The notes under the pieces are model-generated. The model had not been told where the DNA came from. It saw nothing but the letters and a program-made list of their open reading frames with translations, and made no database searches. A program made the position numbers and the translations under genes. 64,000 nucleotides of DNA, taken from assembly GCA_021234155.1 (NCBI GenBank), contig JAJEKV010000028.1:12044134-12108133 (forward strand), given 5' to 3'. The stretch comes from Isoetes taiwanensis (taxonomy: Eukaryota > Streptophyta > Lycopodiopsida > Isoetales > Isoetaceae). Of the stretch, positions 46,854-56,223 are shown one piece after another (the first letter of the stretch is position 1; each line of letters opens with the position of its first letter).

Positions 46854-47067
46854 GAATGGCCTGCCCTTGGCAAAGCTTTCGAGGTCGCCTTCATCCTTGC
46901 GTGGTTGTAGCTGCGTTTTGTGGTTGTGGTGTTGCTGGTGCAGTGGACTTTCTCTTTCGGCTGTGGTATTCTGCATCCCAGGTAACATGCTGAAGAGGGC
47001 AGCTAGATGTAGAAAACAAACCTTGCCTCCTGAAGCTAAATTCCCTTGTGTTGAGGATGCTTTCTCT
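46854..47067 (+). repeat. 215-bp direct repeat upstream of Rep, copy 2
   Basis: Second copy, starting 541 bp after the first. It ends at TTTCTCT, four bases before the apparent splice acceptor (ATAG) or frame change that opens the Rep frame. The 326 bp between the two copies is unique apart from the old block described for 45.1 kb. Confidence 0.9.
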
Positions 47068-47071
47068 ATAG

Positions 47072-48010
47072 GGGGATAGGGAGGGCACGTCCAAGGGTAG
47101 GGGTAGAGTAGAGGGTGAGGATGAGGGCAGCGGCCTGTTGGATGTGAGCCTTACTTTGGGTTATGCTGGGACTGATGTTCCCCTTGCCATGTTCCACAAA
47201 CTTGTGGATTTTCTCAAGACCCAGACTATTGCTGGGGCTGTAGCCCTTGAAAGGGGATCAGACCTCGACCATTTGCACTGCCAGGGGGTGCTGAGGAGCA
47301 CCTTGAAGACTCCTCGTGCCGTGAATGCTGCCATCAAGAGGTTTTTTGGCTGGGGATCTCAAAGGCCGACTGGGGTTCTTCTGATATGCAAGGCTCTTAA
47401 GAACACGAGGATGCATTGTTTTGAGGGGTTAGTGTGATATTGCTTGAAGGACCTTGGTAAAGTCCATTTCAAAGTTTGCTTGCACAATGTTTCTGAGAGG
47501 CAGATCGAGATGGGGAAGGATCTCTATCTGCTTCATGGTGCAGGTGACCTGAAGAGTGTCCTTGTGTTGGATAACAAAAACTTATTGCACAGGGCCCATC
47601 ACTTTGTTAAATACCATGGTAGGAAGCAGCTGTCTGCTTCCCTTGTCTATATTGTATGTCGGATGCTCAGGACTGGGAAATTCATTCTCTCTAGTCAACG
47701 GATCTTACCTACTAACTCTGCTTTTATTTCAGAGCATCGGGTGAAGGCAGCATGGAGAATAAATCTCAATCCCTCACAGGCCATGCCTAGTGACGTGCGA
47801 TGTGTGATTTTTAATATCCCTGCAGGTATGCAACCCGTGGAGCGAATAGGTAAGGCACGGAAGAGATACTATGATGATGTCCCCAGTCCTGGAGATGGGG
47901 ATGAGGGCTTCGTGGACATTGCTGAGGACGAATTCAGGCCTGCAATGGAAGGGACTTCCGAGCAACCCGATTACATCTCCTTGCTGTTAATTAATGGAAT
48001 GTTCCATTGA
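47072..48010 (+). pseudogene. Rep-type HUH endonuclease (putative single-Tyr rolling-circle transposase)
   Basis: The frame from 47072 opens with an Arg/Gly/Glu-rich stretch. It then has LLDVSLTLGY (Rep motif I position), DHLHCQG (47267-47287; motif II, two His of the HUH metal site plus QG) and, 50 residues later, YCLKD (from 47438; motif III, the nicking Tyr and Lys). A TGA at 47435-47437 sits immediately before that Tyr in the same frame. About 190 residues follow, including HNVSERQIEMGKDLYLLHGA, HRVKAAWRINLNPS and an acidic tail. HUH Reps nick DNA and form a 5' phosphotyrosine link. No helicase is seen, unlike Helitrons or viral Reps. The 5' end may be a splice site or a frameshift after 47067. 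Endogenous viral Rep is an alternative, but no capsid gene is seen. Confidence 0.7.
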
Positions 48011-48136
48011 GTTCTGCAATTTTTCTTTAAGAATGTTATTGCTTAGGAGTTTGTAACGCTTTCGAATGAATGGCATGTTCCATTGTCTCAGTTTTTTAAC
48101 ATGTTTGCTATGGTTGTATGTCTTCTTTTGTTGCAG

Positions 48137-48658
48137 CCTTGGAGGATTGACCTCGCATGCATGCAGGAGTATGCCTATGCCTTTATCTTCCGATCCGATG
48201 CTGAAATGGAGAATGGGCACCAAGAAGTGGCTGAATTTCCTGCACCTCCTGATAGGCCCCTGGAGCCTGCATTGCCTCAATCTGCTGCCTCTCAGCCCCC
48301 TTCTGTAGAAAGCCTGATTTCCAATGGTCTGCCACATCCTAGTATAGCATCTCCAGATGCAGAACATGCTCATGTGGCATCCGAGTTACTCACTAGCGTT
48401 GTCAATATAAACACACTTGCTGAAACTGTTGCAGCCTCTGTGCGTTTACGTCGGATGCAGTTAGGTCGTCTTTTCCATGAGCTAGAAGAGACAATTGGCA
48501 CTATGGAGTGGGACGAGGTTGCAGTGTCCACAAGGAAAAGGCAGGCCCTTAGGAGTCATATGAACTTGGCGCGGGCGCTTTTGCTGCGAGAACTCAGGCA
48601 TATTGACATGTACATCCTTAGGATTTTGCAATTTGCTTTTCATGTGTTCTATCTGTAA
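48137..48658 (+). pseudogene. Downstream exon, possibly the C terminus of the Rep-like gene
   Basis: After a good acceptor (TTTTGTTGCAG, ending at 48136) a frame of about 170 residues runs to TAA at 48656-48658. It opens PWRIDLACMQEYAYAF, has a Pro/Ser/Glu-rich linker (PAPPDRPLEPALPQ) and ends in an Arg-rich helix (VRLRRMQLGRLFHELEETIG, TRKRQALRSHMN). I do not recognise a domain. Its place in the same gene is inferred from adjacency and strand; the donor of the intervening intron is uncertain (candidates near 47986 and 48052). Confidence 0.45.
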
Positions 48659-48906
48659 CAAGCTCACAGGCGTAGGACATGCTTGCGAGGAGGCACGCGG
48701 AGGCACTAAATATTACTATGAACTGATGTGACCTGCTGTGTTGTTGAACTTTGAACACTTTCATGCTGCTGTTTTCTTCTTGTAGTTGCATTGCATAGTG
48801 TGCATGGAGCATGAGTTGTGCATTTCAAAATTTTAAAAATGTTTTACTGAATTGTTATTGCATATGCATTGGTGTGGCTGAGCATCTGCACGGGACTAGC
48901 CCCCTG

Positions 48907-48942
48907 CCATAATGGGGAGCCCTTTGGGGAGCCCCATTATGG
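48907..48942. repeat. Perfect 11-bp stem hairpin downstream of Rep
   Basis: CCATAATGGGG (48907-48917) and CCCCATTATGG (48932-48942) enclose a 14-base loop. It lies 250 bp past the last Rep-side stop codon. Rolling-circle transposons often carry a hairpin near the 3' terminus, so it is a candidate terminal signal. Confidence 0.85.
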
Positions 48943-48954
48943 TTGGCGAAGCAT

Positions 48955-49227
48955 CAGGGTACCGGCTTCGGTCGGTGGGGTTCAACTCCCCATGCTTCTG
49001 TTTGCTTGTTTGCTGCCGTGGGAAGCATGACAGAGGCTGCAAGGGGGAGCCACTTATTCATGTAACAGGTTGACCTGTTTTTCAGTTTGACCCCAACCTT
49101 TGGGTGATGTGGAAATGGGGATTTGACCCCATCTTAATTTGGGGTGGACGGTGGTGCTCATTGGCTTTTGGATATGCTCGGGAATATACCTTTTTCCAAT
49201 GGACAGGATATAGCGATTATAGGATTC
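48955..49227 (+). repeat. 3'-end-like repeat with hairpins, copy 2 (downstream of Rep)
   Basis: It starts GGTACCGGCTTCGGTCGGTG and GGGGTTCAACTCCCC and later has GGGGATTTGACCCCATCTTA (49116-49135), ending AGCGATTATAGGATT (about 49213-49227). Same block order and orientation as 45953-46303, at perhaps 65-70 percent identity. It is the candidate 3' end of the Rep element. Confidence 0.6.
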
Positions 49228-49800
49228 ATACCTGCCACTGTAACCAAGAGCTAGCACTGGCCATAACCCTGATTAAGTAGATTAACCGGCCTAGTAGAGT
49301 ATGGAATGAGAATTCCAACATCGAACCTCGAAAGTGGAAGAATATTTTTTCCCAAGTAGCAGGGATTATAGAGTTTGGCTAAGTTATAGATTCAAGGGAA
49401 AAGAATAAGTCAAATGAGGATTCTAGTAAATTTGGAGTGGAAATTATGCAATGGCATCGAATTTCACGCAAAATGGGTCGAAGAATCATCCAAATCCGAG
49501 ATCCGGGTGAAAAATGGCGCAAACTCATAATTGAAACCCCAAACCATTAGAAAAATTGAAAATTTGAAATAATAATAATAAAAAGGGAATAACCATTAAT
49601 AAGGGTGGCTAATTAATAGGAGTAATAATATCAATGGAATATTTCGTGGCATGGAGACCATCTTTCCTTTTTTAAACACCATTTTAGCCTCTTTTCCTAA
49701 TTTTGCCCTAAACCCTCTCTCTTAATCTCCAAATTTAAGTTAATCGGTTTCCACGACCATAAGATATGGCGAACTCGAGTGCAATAAAGGAAATTTAGGA
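49228..49800. other. AT-rich gene-free stretch
   Basis: No gene or element boundary is recognised. A short AAT/ATA-rich tract lies near 49570. Confidence 0.3.
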
Positions 49801-49819
49801 GCCCCCAGAAGAGGCCCAG

Positions 49820-50880
49820 CATGGCGGAGCTAGCCATGGGGAGTGGCAAGAACATCCCCGAGCATCTAAGGCCGAGGCATGGCGAGGGCGATGAGGCCAG
49901 CACCTCAAACTTTACGGACGAGACATACCATACCACCTGGACCTAACGAGCCTCAAGCAGCTCACCCGAAAGGACTCAATGCACCGCCGAGGCCGTCGAC
50001 TGGGGTATGTTCTCAAGGAGTGAGGGGAGGCCCCAGCAGCTGCAACAACAAGAAGAGCAGTAGCAAGAAGACCAACAGCAGCCGCAGATGGAGGGGCCTT
50101 CAAGGGAGAGGAAGGAGAACGAGAAGGTAAGAGAATGGGAGGAGGAAAGAGAGGAGAGAGAAAGAAGGGAGAGGCAACGGGAGAGAATCTAAGCATAGGG
50201 AGGATGTAATGCGGGAACTGTCCATATCAAAGAACCTCGCCCGACATCACCCAACAAAGAGGAGGAGGACGAGGAGCAAGATGAAGAGGAGGTCGAGGGA
50301 GGAGATGGAGAAGAAGAGCAAGAAGAAGAAGTGGGAGAGACATCAGACCCCAACGCCAGACCGCCTTATCCAAAGTGGCCCAAGCCACCGAAGGTAATGA
50401 AGAAGTAGAAGGTGGGAGAGAGACCCTTTAAGCTCAAGCACGATCGAGTTTGAAAGGAAGAAGGCGGCCTTTAAGGTCTACTTCCAGCGACGGGCGCGGT
50501 ACAATGATTGGTACCGTAAGTAGAACGTCTAGAAGTTCGTGAAGGGTGGCAGGCCAAAGAATCAATCAAAGCCCCCTCCACCTCGGCCAGTAGCATCAAA
50601 AAGGGTCCATCAAGGGCCCAACTCCATGCACGCAAGGGTCTTCTGAGAGATTAGGCACTTCCAACAGTGCATTAACCTCTTGATTCGGAAGGCGCCCTTA
50701 GAGCGGCTCCTCCGAGAGATCATGCAAGAGTTTATAACGAGACTATCTGATTACATCCATGACAGTCCAATCCTTGCAGGAGGCAGCTGAAGCAGAGCTA
50801 GTGCAGCTCTTGGAGGAGGGCAACCTATGCGCAATTCACACCAAAAGAGTTACGGTCATGTCCAAGGACCTGCACCTAGC
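49820..50880 (+). pseudogene. Decayed ORF with polypurine, charge-rich coding
   Basis: From ATG at 49820 a frame reads MAELAMGSGKNIPEHLRPRH and continues 40 codons to a stop. Other frames give a Gln-rich piece and a long Glu/Arg/Lys-rich segment (50.0-50.4 kb), either acidic or basic depending on frame. A later piece reads KAAFKVYFQRRARYNDWY (near 50.46-50.51 kb). The layout could be a retroelement gag or a transposon accessory protein. I do not recognise it. Confidence 0.3.
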
Positions 50881-51004
50881 TTGAAGAATTAAAAGGGATA
50901 AAAATTAGAGCTTTTTGTATAAAATTTTGACTCTGGATGTACTAAAATCTCTTAATTAGTGTAATGAGTTTAAATTTCCTTGAAAAGAAAGTAAAAGTAG
51001 GTCA

Positions 51005-51300
51005 GAAAAAAGTGACCCGAGTCACTCCGCGCCAAACGCCTTTCTGAGAGTCTCGGAAACCCTTTTGCGCAGAGTAACCCATTTTGCTCATTTTTTTATT
51101 CAAAGTGTCAAATTAACATGAAATAACTTGGTAGATAGGCTACAATCGAGCAAACTTGCATACTTTATATCACTCAAAAAGTGGCCAAAAGAGACCCATC
51201 CGGATCACTCACGCCAAACGCCTTTCCGAGGGTCTCAAAAATTCCTTTCGCGCGGAGTAACTCGGTTTGACCATGTTTGATCCGAATTTGTCCAAAAATC
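51005..51300 (+). repeat. Tandem repeat, about 180-bp unit, 1.6 copies
   Basis: CACTCCGCGCCAAACGCCTT, then TCTGAGAGTCTC, then TTTTGCGCAGAGTAAC (from about 51024) is repeated as CACTCACGCCAAACGCCTTT, then CCGAGGGTCTC, then TTTCGCGCGGAGTAAC (from about 51205). It lies just left of the LTR element at 51421. Confidence 0.8.
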
Positions 51301-51420
51301 GCCCAACAAACCACTCTAATATGTTTCTTGCTTTGTTTTAGCTAGATTAGCACAATAAATTAGCCAGATTGGACATCTATAGCTCCTAGAACATAGATTT
51401 TTCCGAGCAGACAGTTCCGG

Positions 51421-51762
51421 TGTTAACCACTTAGTGGTTACCATTGTGCACATGCTAGGTGTCAGTGGTGGCAGACGACACTTGGCATGTCAGTGGTGGC
51501 AGACGATACTTGGCATGTTTAGGATAGCATAAGTGTAGGATTTATATTTAGCTAGATGTAGGGCTCATATTTGCAGTCTACACTATATTAGACCAGAGCC
51601 TCTTCAAATGTATTCAGGTTTGATCTCATATTTGGAGAGTCTCATTTGCTGCACATTTCCTATATTCTTTCTTGTTTCATGATCTTGAGCATGGCAGGCT
51701 TGTAGCATCCGACAGTCATGGACTGCTGCTGCAAGATGTATGCCAATAACTCAAAATTAAAA
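51421..51762 (+). repeat. 5' LTR, portion shared with the 3' copy
   Basis: It aligns with 54059-54390 at roughly 90 percent. It contains a 28-29 bp tandem duplication (GTGGCAGACGACACTTGGCA, then GTGGCAGACGATACTTGGCA) present only once in the 3' copy, so one copy has changed since insertion. Confidence 0.85.
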
Positions 51763-53299
51763 GTGCCGTCATTATGCCGGGGTTTGCTCAAGATCATTTC
51801 TTTAGCCTTGTTGTTTGTTGTTGTCTTGATGTTCTCATTCTTCTCCATTTTGAAGACTTCTTGTATTTTATTCTCCCCCCTTTAGATTTCCTTAGTTAGC
51901 CCAACAAAGTCGATTCAGTATCCGCTTGCCTTTGTTTTTCCAAACAGCTGATGATTCTGTCAGCTGATCAATTTAATCTTGTTTATCTGTTCTCAAGACT
52001 TTGCTTTTTAGGTGCAGCAAGCACAGTTTGCAGTTACAGGATTTCTGAAGTGGTAACAACACTCCTCTTTCAGCAAAATCAAGTGGTTGTTTTTCTGATC
52101 TTCCATCTACTGCAATATTATAAAAAATATGATGACCCTTCTCGTTACCTTTTCTTTTATCTCTGTTTATCAAACAGTTTGTGCACTTTGCGCACCAAAA
52201 AAAAAAAAAAAAAAAAAAATTCTGTATCACATCACAGGACGCATATCAGTATGGCGCATATCAGTTTGTATCTGCCAATCTTAAGCTTTCCAAGAAGATT
52301 TCTTTTTCAGATTATTTGGCTGAGGGCCAGCACTTTGGCTAGCCCCCAAAGCCCAGTAGCAGCATGATTACGCACCCCACCTTAGTATTTGCATCAAAGT
52401 TTGGATTGGTTAATCTATTCAGAGTACAAGAACTATTTCCAAGTATACTGGCCCTACAAGGCGAGTTCCTTCCTGATTGTTGATTTTCATCTGCATAAAG
52501 ATACATATAGCACCAAAGCACAGTCAGCAATTTTTTCTGGCCAAGCCCCTTCAGTCTATTCGACTTCTTTATTGAGTTTTTTCAAGAGGGCCAGCACTTT
52601 GTCTAGCCCTCATTCATCTGCCCAAGCACATACAGGCGGCTGAGAAGTCATCTTCAAGCAAAGAACTCTTTGAAGCCTCGGGTCTGATTTATTCAGATTC
52701 TCTGCTCTATATCATGTGCAAGCAACCACAAGCAAATACATTAGCAAGCCAGCAAGGATAGCACAATCCCCACATTTACATCAGTCAAGGCTGGAAGATT
52801 ATTTGTGGGGCACAGTCTGGGCATCATCACTGTTTCTGCAGCTTCAACAATACCAAGCTCCCGATCTCTGCCTCTTTCTTCCAGTTCATGGCATCGTCGT
52901 TCAAATCCTTTTTTTTTTCGAAGCACAGCTTAGGCAGCGAAAATCCCTCAAGCACATAGAGCAGTACATATGCTATTATCTCTTGTATCAGATTCCATAT
53001 TGAAGTTATATCCGACAATCAGCCGAAGTTGAGATAGATTTCGCAGCTCAGAGCTTCAGGCACACCGATTTGTCAAATTCTTTTGTTAGAGCAGAACATA
53101 TTTAGCAAGCACCTGTGGCAGCGGCAGCTCACAGTCTAGATCCGGATTATAGGCCCTTTTGCCGCTCAGTTCGCCAACACATCATAATCACTGAAAATAG
53201 AAGGGAGCCCCGCCACGCCATAGCCGTCAACAGAGGATTTTAGGGTTCATGCCCAACTTTTAGGGCTCACGGCATCTCTTCAGGGATGTTTTGTGACAT

Positions 53300-53660
53300 G
53301 TAGGTTATGACCCCACGGCTCACGGCCCACGCCGTGACACTTTGCTCATGCGCACGCCTGTGTGTCATGCTCACGGGGCCCCACGCCCACATCCACGGGC
53401 CACGGCCACGCCTTAATTCATGCTGCGCTTCATGCCCATTTTTGCTATCATGGGTCGCGAGTCACACTATTCTTATGGCCACGCTCCACTTTTAGTGACC
53501 ACGCTCATATCATGGCCACGCTCATTTTTTATGCCCACGCTCATCATTTTTATGGTCACATTCTTGGGTCCACGCCCTATCCTACTTGGTGGTATCATGG
53601 TCATGCTCGTGACTCATGGCCCACGCTGTTTCAATTCAAGCCACGCCTCGAGACCATGCA
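53300..53660 (+). repeat. Degenerate CCACGCTCAT-rich tract inside the LARD-like element
   Basis: Words of the form ATGGCCACGCTCAT (also CCCACGCCG, GCCACGCCTT, ATGCCCACGCTCAT) occur a dozen or more times over 350 bp. Composition differs sharply from the AT-rich surroundings. Overlapping open frames here follow from the repetition. Confidence 0.75.
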
Positions 53661-54058
53661 CGCGAAATATCACTTCTTGGAAGACACGAAGCATCCACGC
53701 TTATCTTTACGCTTCTTTATGGCTGATAACCGGGTACATATTCTGGGTACATATTCGAAGACCCCCTATACTTCATCTTTAGTGGAATTGTGGGCTCTAT
53801 TTGTTAACGATGACCTACCCATAATATAAGGGGATGGTCTTTATGTTTTTCTTGGCCCAAGTTCCTATGATTCATGTTCTCCATCCTTCCGGTTTTTATT
53901 AAGTCATCAACGCATTCATGCGGATCTTTTACGAAGACATAACCCAACCATTACCATCATTTATACTCTTAAATTTTTGGCACCATGTTGTAATTGTTGG
54001 ACTTATCTTATAAAAGTCTGTACATGTTTTTGTGCTGAAAACTTTTAGGGGGAGGCAG

Positions 54059-54390
54059 TGTTAACTACCTAGTGGTTAACATTGTGCACATGCTAGGCGT
54101 CAGTGTGGCAGACGACACTTGGCATGTTTAGATTAGCATAAGTGTAGGGTTTAGATTTAGCTAGATGTAGGGCTCAGATTTGCGGTCTACACTATATTAG
54201 ACCGTAGCCTCTTCAGATGTATTCAGGTTTGATCTCATATTTGGAGAGCCTCATTTGGCATACATTTCCCATATTCTTTGTGCATATTTTGTCTCTTTCT
54301 TGTTTCATGATCTTGAGCATGGCAGGCTTGTAGCATCCGGCAGTCACGGACTACTGCTGCAAGATGTATGCCAAGAACTCAAAATTAAAA
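54059..54390 (+). repeat. 3' LTR, truncated
   Basis: It starts TGTTAACTACCTAG directly after the polypurine tract and breaks off after CAAAATTAAAA. It contains a 17-bp segment (TGCATATTTTGTCTCTT region, near 54281) absent from the 5' copy. Confidence 0.8.
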
Positions 54391-56220
54391 TCCGGCACGG
54401 AAACCTAGGCAACCCTGATCTATATAAGGGGACCTCATTTGAGGTCCCCAATGGTTATCGAAGGGGAGGAGTACCTCTTCGCCAACGACATCCTCCACCT
54501 ACTATATTGCTTGGAGGAAGGGCTACGAATCGACGAGCTCTTAGGGTTAATTGCAGTGGGGCAGCATCGACTACGCTTACTAGGAAATTCCATGAGAAGT
54601 AGCGGAACGATACTCATATGCCGGGGAGACAATGTCGGATGTGGCAACATATGAGTACATAAGGCAGGTATATCAGCAGCACCAACCAATCATCCAAGAA
54701 GAGGAATTCTGATATGAGGCAAGCTAGGGGGAGAGGTCCACGACAAAAGGGCTAAGGAAATTTATGGCAAAGTATACTTTCAATGATTGATAAGGGCCAT
54801 CAAAGTTAGACAATGGAATATTTTTAAGGGACAATCTTTACTCTATATTAAGCAACTATTAAAGGACGGATCGTGATAAAACAATGATACAAAAAAGGAA
54901 GAGATTGCATTCTTAGTGACACAGACCTTTTTGCAAAAAAAAGCAGGACTTCGACTATAAATCGGCAGTATTCGGCCAGTTCAATAGAGCACCATCATTC
55001 TGCACCTATTCTAGTCTTCAATGGCCTCACAAGTATTCCTGCTGTACTAGTTTTGGATTCTTCTAAAGGTTCGATTCCACCTCTTCTGAGATGATAATAG
55101 AGTCTTTAGGACATATCCGAAGTTGTTTCCTTCTACTCATAATTTCCTCAAAGCCAATCTAAGCTAGAAGTCATCTTGTGATGGGAGCTACTGTGAAGTA
55201 GCGGTGATCAATCCCTAAAGCTAAAGCTTGGGACAGTGTTTGTAAATTTTGTAAATTTGCCTTAAGCCTTGCTATCGGATCTGGTTGGATGGCAGAAGTA
55301 TGCCCATATCAATCTGTTTGTAACTTGATTTGAAAGGTACTACAAGCAATCTCTTATTTTTCTATCTAATATTTGAGTAATAGTCTCTATTTTCTGCAAT
55401 CCGTATCAAATTCCAAGCAATCCAGAGCACCCTATACAAGCTGGGCAGGGGCCCAAACATGAGTCGCCCCGTCCGATCAAGTAGCATATAACACAGGAAA
55501 GGCATAATATTTGCATTATGCCAGACCAGAACAAAAGCACAAAAGAAAATAAATGGCATTTACATGGGAATCTCAGCTCATTGGGTTCGATGCTTAGGAG
55601 CTCCGCAGACATGGCTACAGATTGTTCAAAATCACCACGAAAAGACATAACAAGATCGGGCTCTTCAAAATAAAATGCATTTAGACAGGGATATAAGGCA
55701 GTGACGGAAAACTATAGAGTAAGTGCAAACACTCTTGCATAAGAAATCAAAGCAACAGATCGATTTAAAATATTATAGATGAGGGAAAACACGAATCACG
55801 TCATCCTCTTCAAGAGATCAGTGGCGCTTTACAGCCTAGATTTTGACCGAGGGCATCTAAGAGACGCCTCCTTGACAGTAATGGTGGCTACGACACCCCA
55901 GCTTCCACCTCTACAGATGGCACTAGCACTAGAAGGTGGGTCATCATGCAACATTCTACGCAACATCGGCAAGGATCTTCGGCTCAAAGATGTTAAGTTC
56001 TTCAAGTCCAAGAAGAATTCTCGGGATTGAACTTTTTTTTTACTATGTATTAATTAAATGTTCCAACTTTATATGCACTACTAGTATCATAATATTTCAA
56101 ATTTCAAAATTGTATATTCATGTTACGTTTAAAATATTTCATTGTAACCTTGTAAATTGAATGGGTAAGATGAATGAATATAGAAATATCATAACAACAT
56201 GTAACTTTGAATAACAAGTA
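54391..56220. other. Unassigned stretch between LARD-like element and gypsy gag
   Basis: It opens with a 71-residue frame at 54439-54654 (YLFANDILHLLYCLEEGLRI and similar) that reads like protein but is not recognised. The rest has no visible family features. It may be further decayed gypsy sequence upstream of the gag piece. Confidence 0.3.
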
Positions 56221-56223
56221 TGT

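Larger units (their letters stand above)
51421..54390 (+). mobile_element. Non-autonomous LTR retrotransposon (LARD-like)
   Basis: Two direct repeats begin TGTTAACYACYTAGTGGTTA (51421 and 54059). The second is preceded by the polypurine tract AGGGGGAGGCAG (54047-54058), which sets the + orientation. The interior contains no gag or pol. The 3' LTR is cut off at about 54390, where similarity to the 5' copy ends without a CA terminus. The true 5' LTR end and primer site are uncertain; CTTGTATCAGATTCC near 52982 is a weak match to the initiator-Met primer site and would imply a 1.56-kb LTR. Confidence 0.75.

Noticed and set aside
47072-48010. Endogenous geminivirus or other CRESS-DNA virus fragment
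   Set aside because: No SF3 helicase motifs after the YxxK box and no capsid-type ORF nearby; the downstream domain is unlike viral Rep as far as I can see. Kept only as a weaker alternative.
45000-49230. Helitron as an explanation for the Rep-like protein
   Set aside because: I see no Pif1-type helicase, no second catalytic Tyr in the Helitron arrangement and no clear TC...CTRR ends.
50209-50397. Lys/Arg-rich ORF as a ribosomal or nuclear protein
   Set aside because: It is one frame of a polypurine stretch; the other frame is Glu-rich, and neither is a recognised protein.
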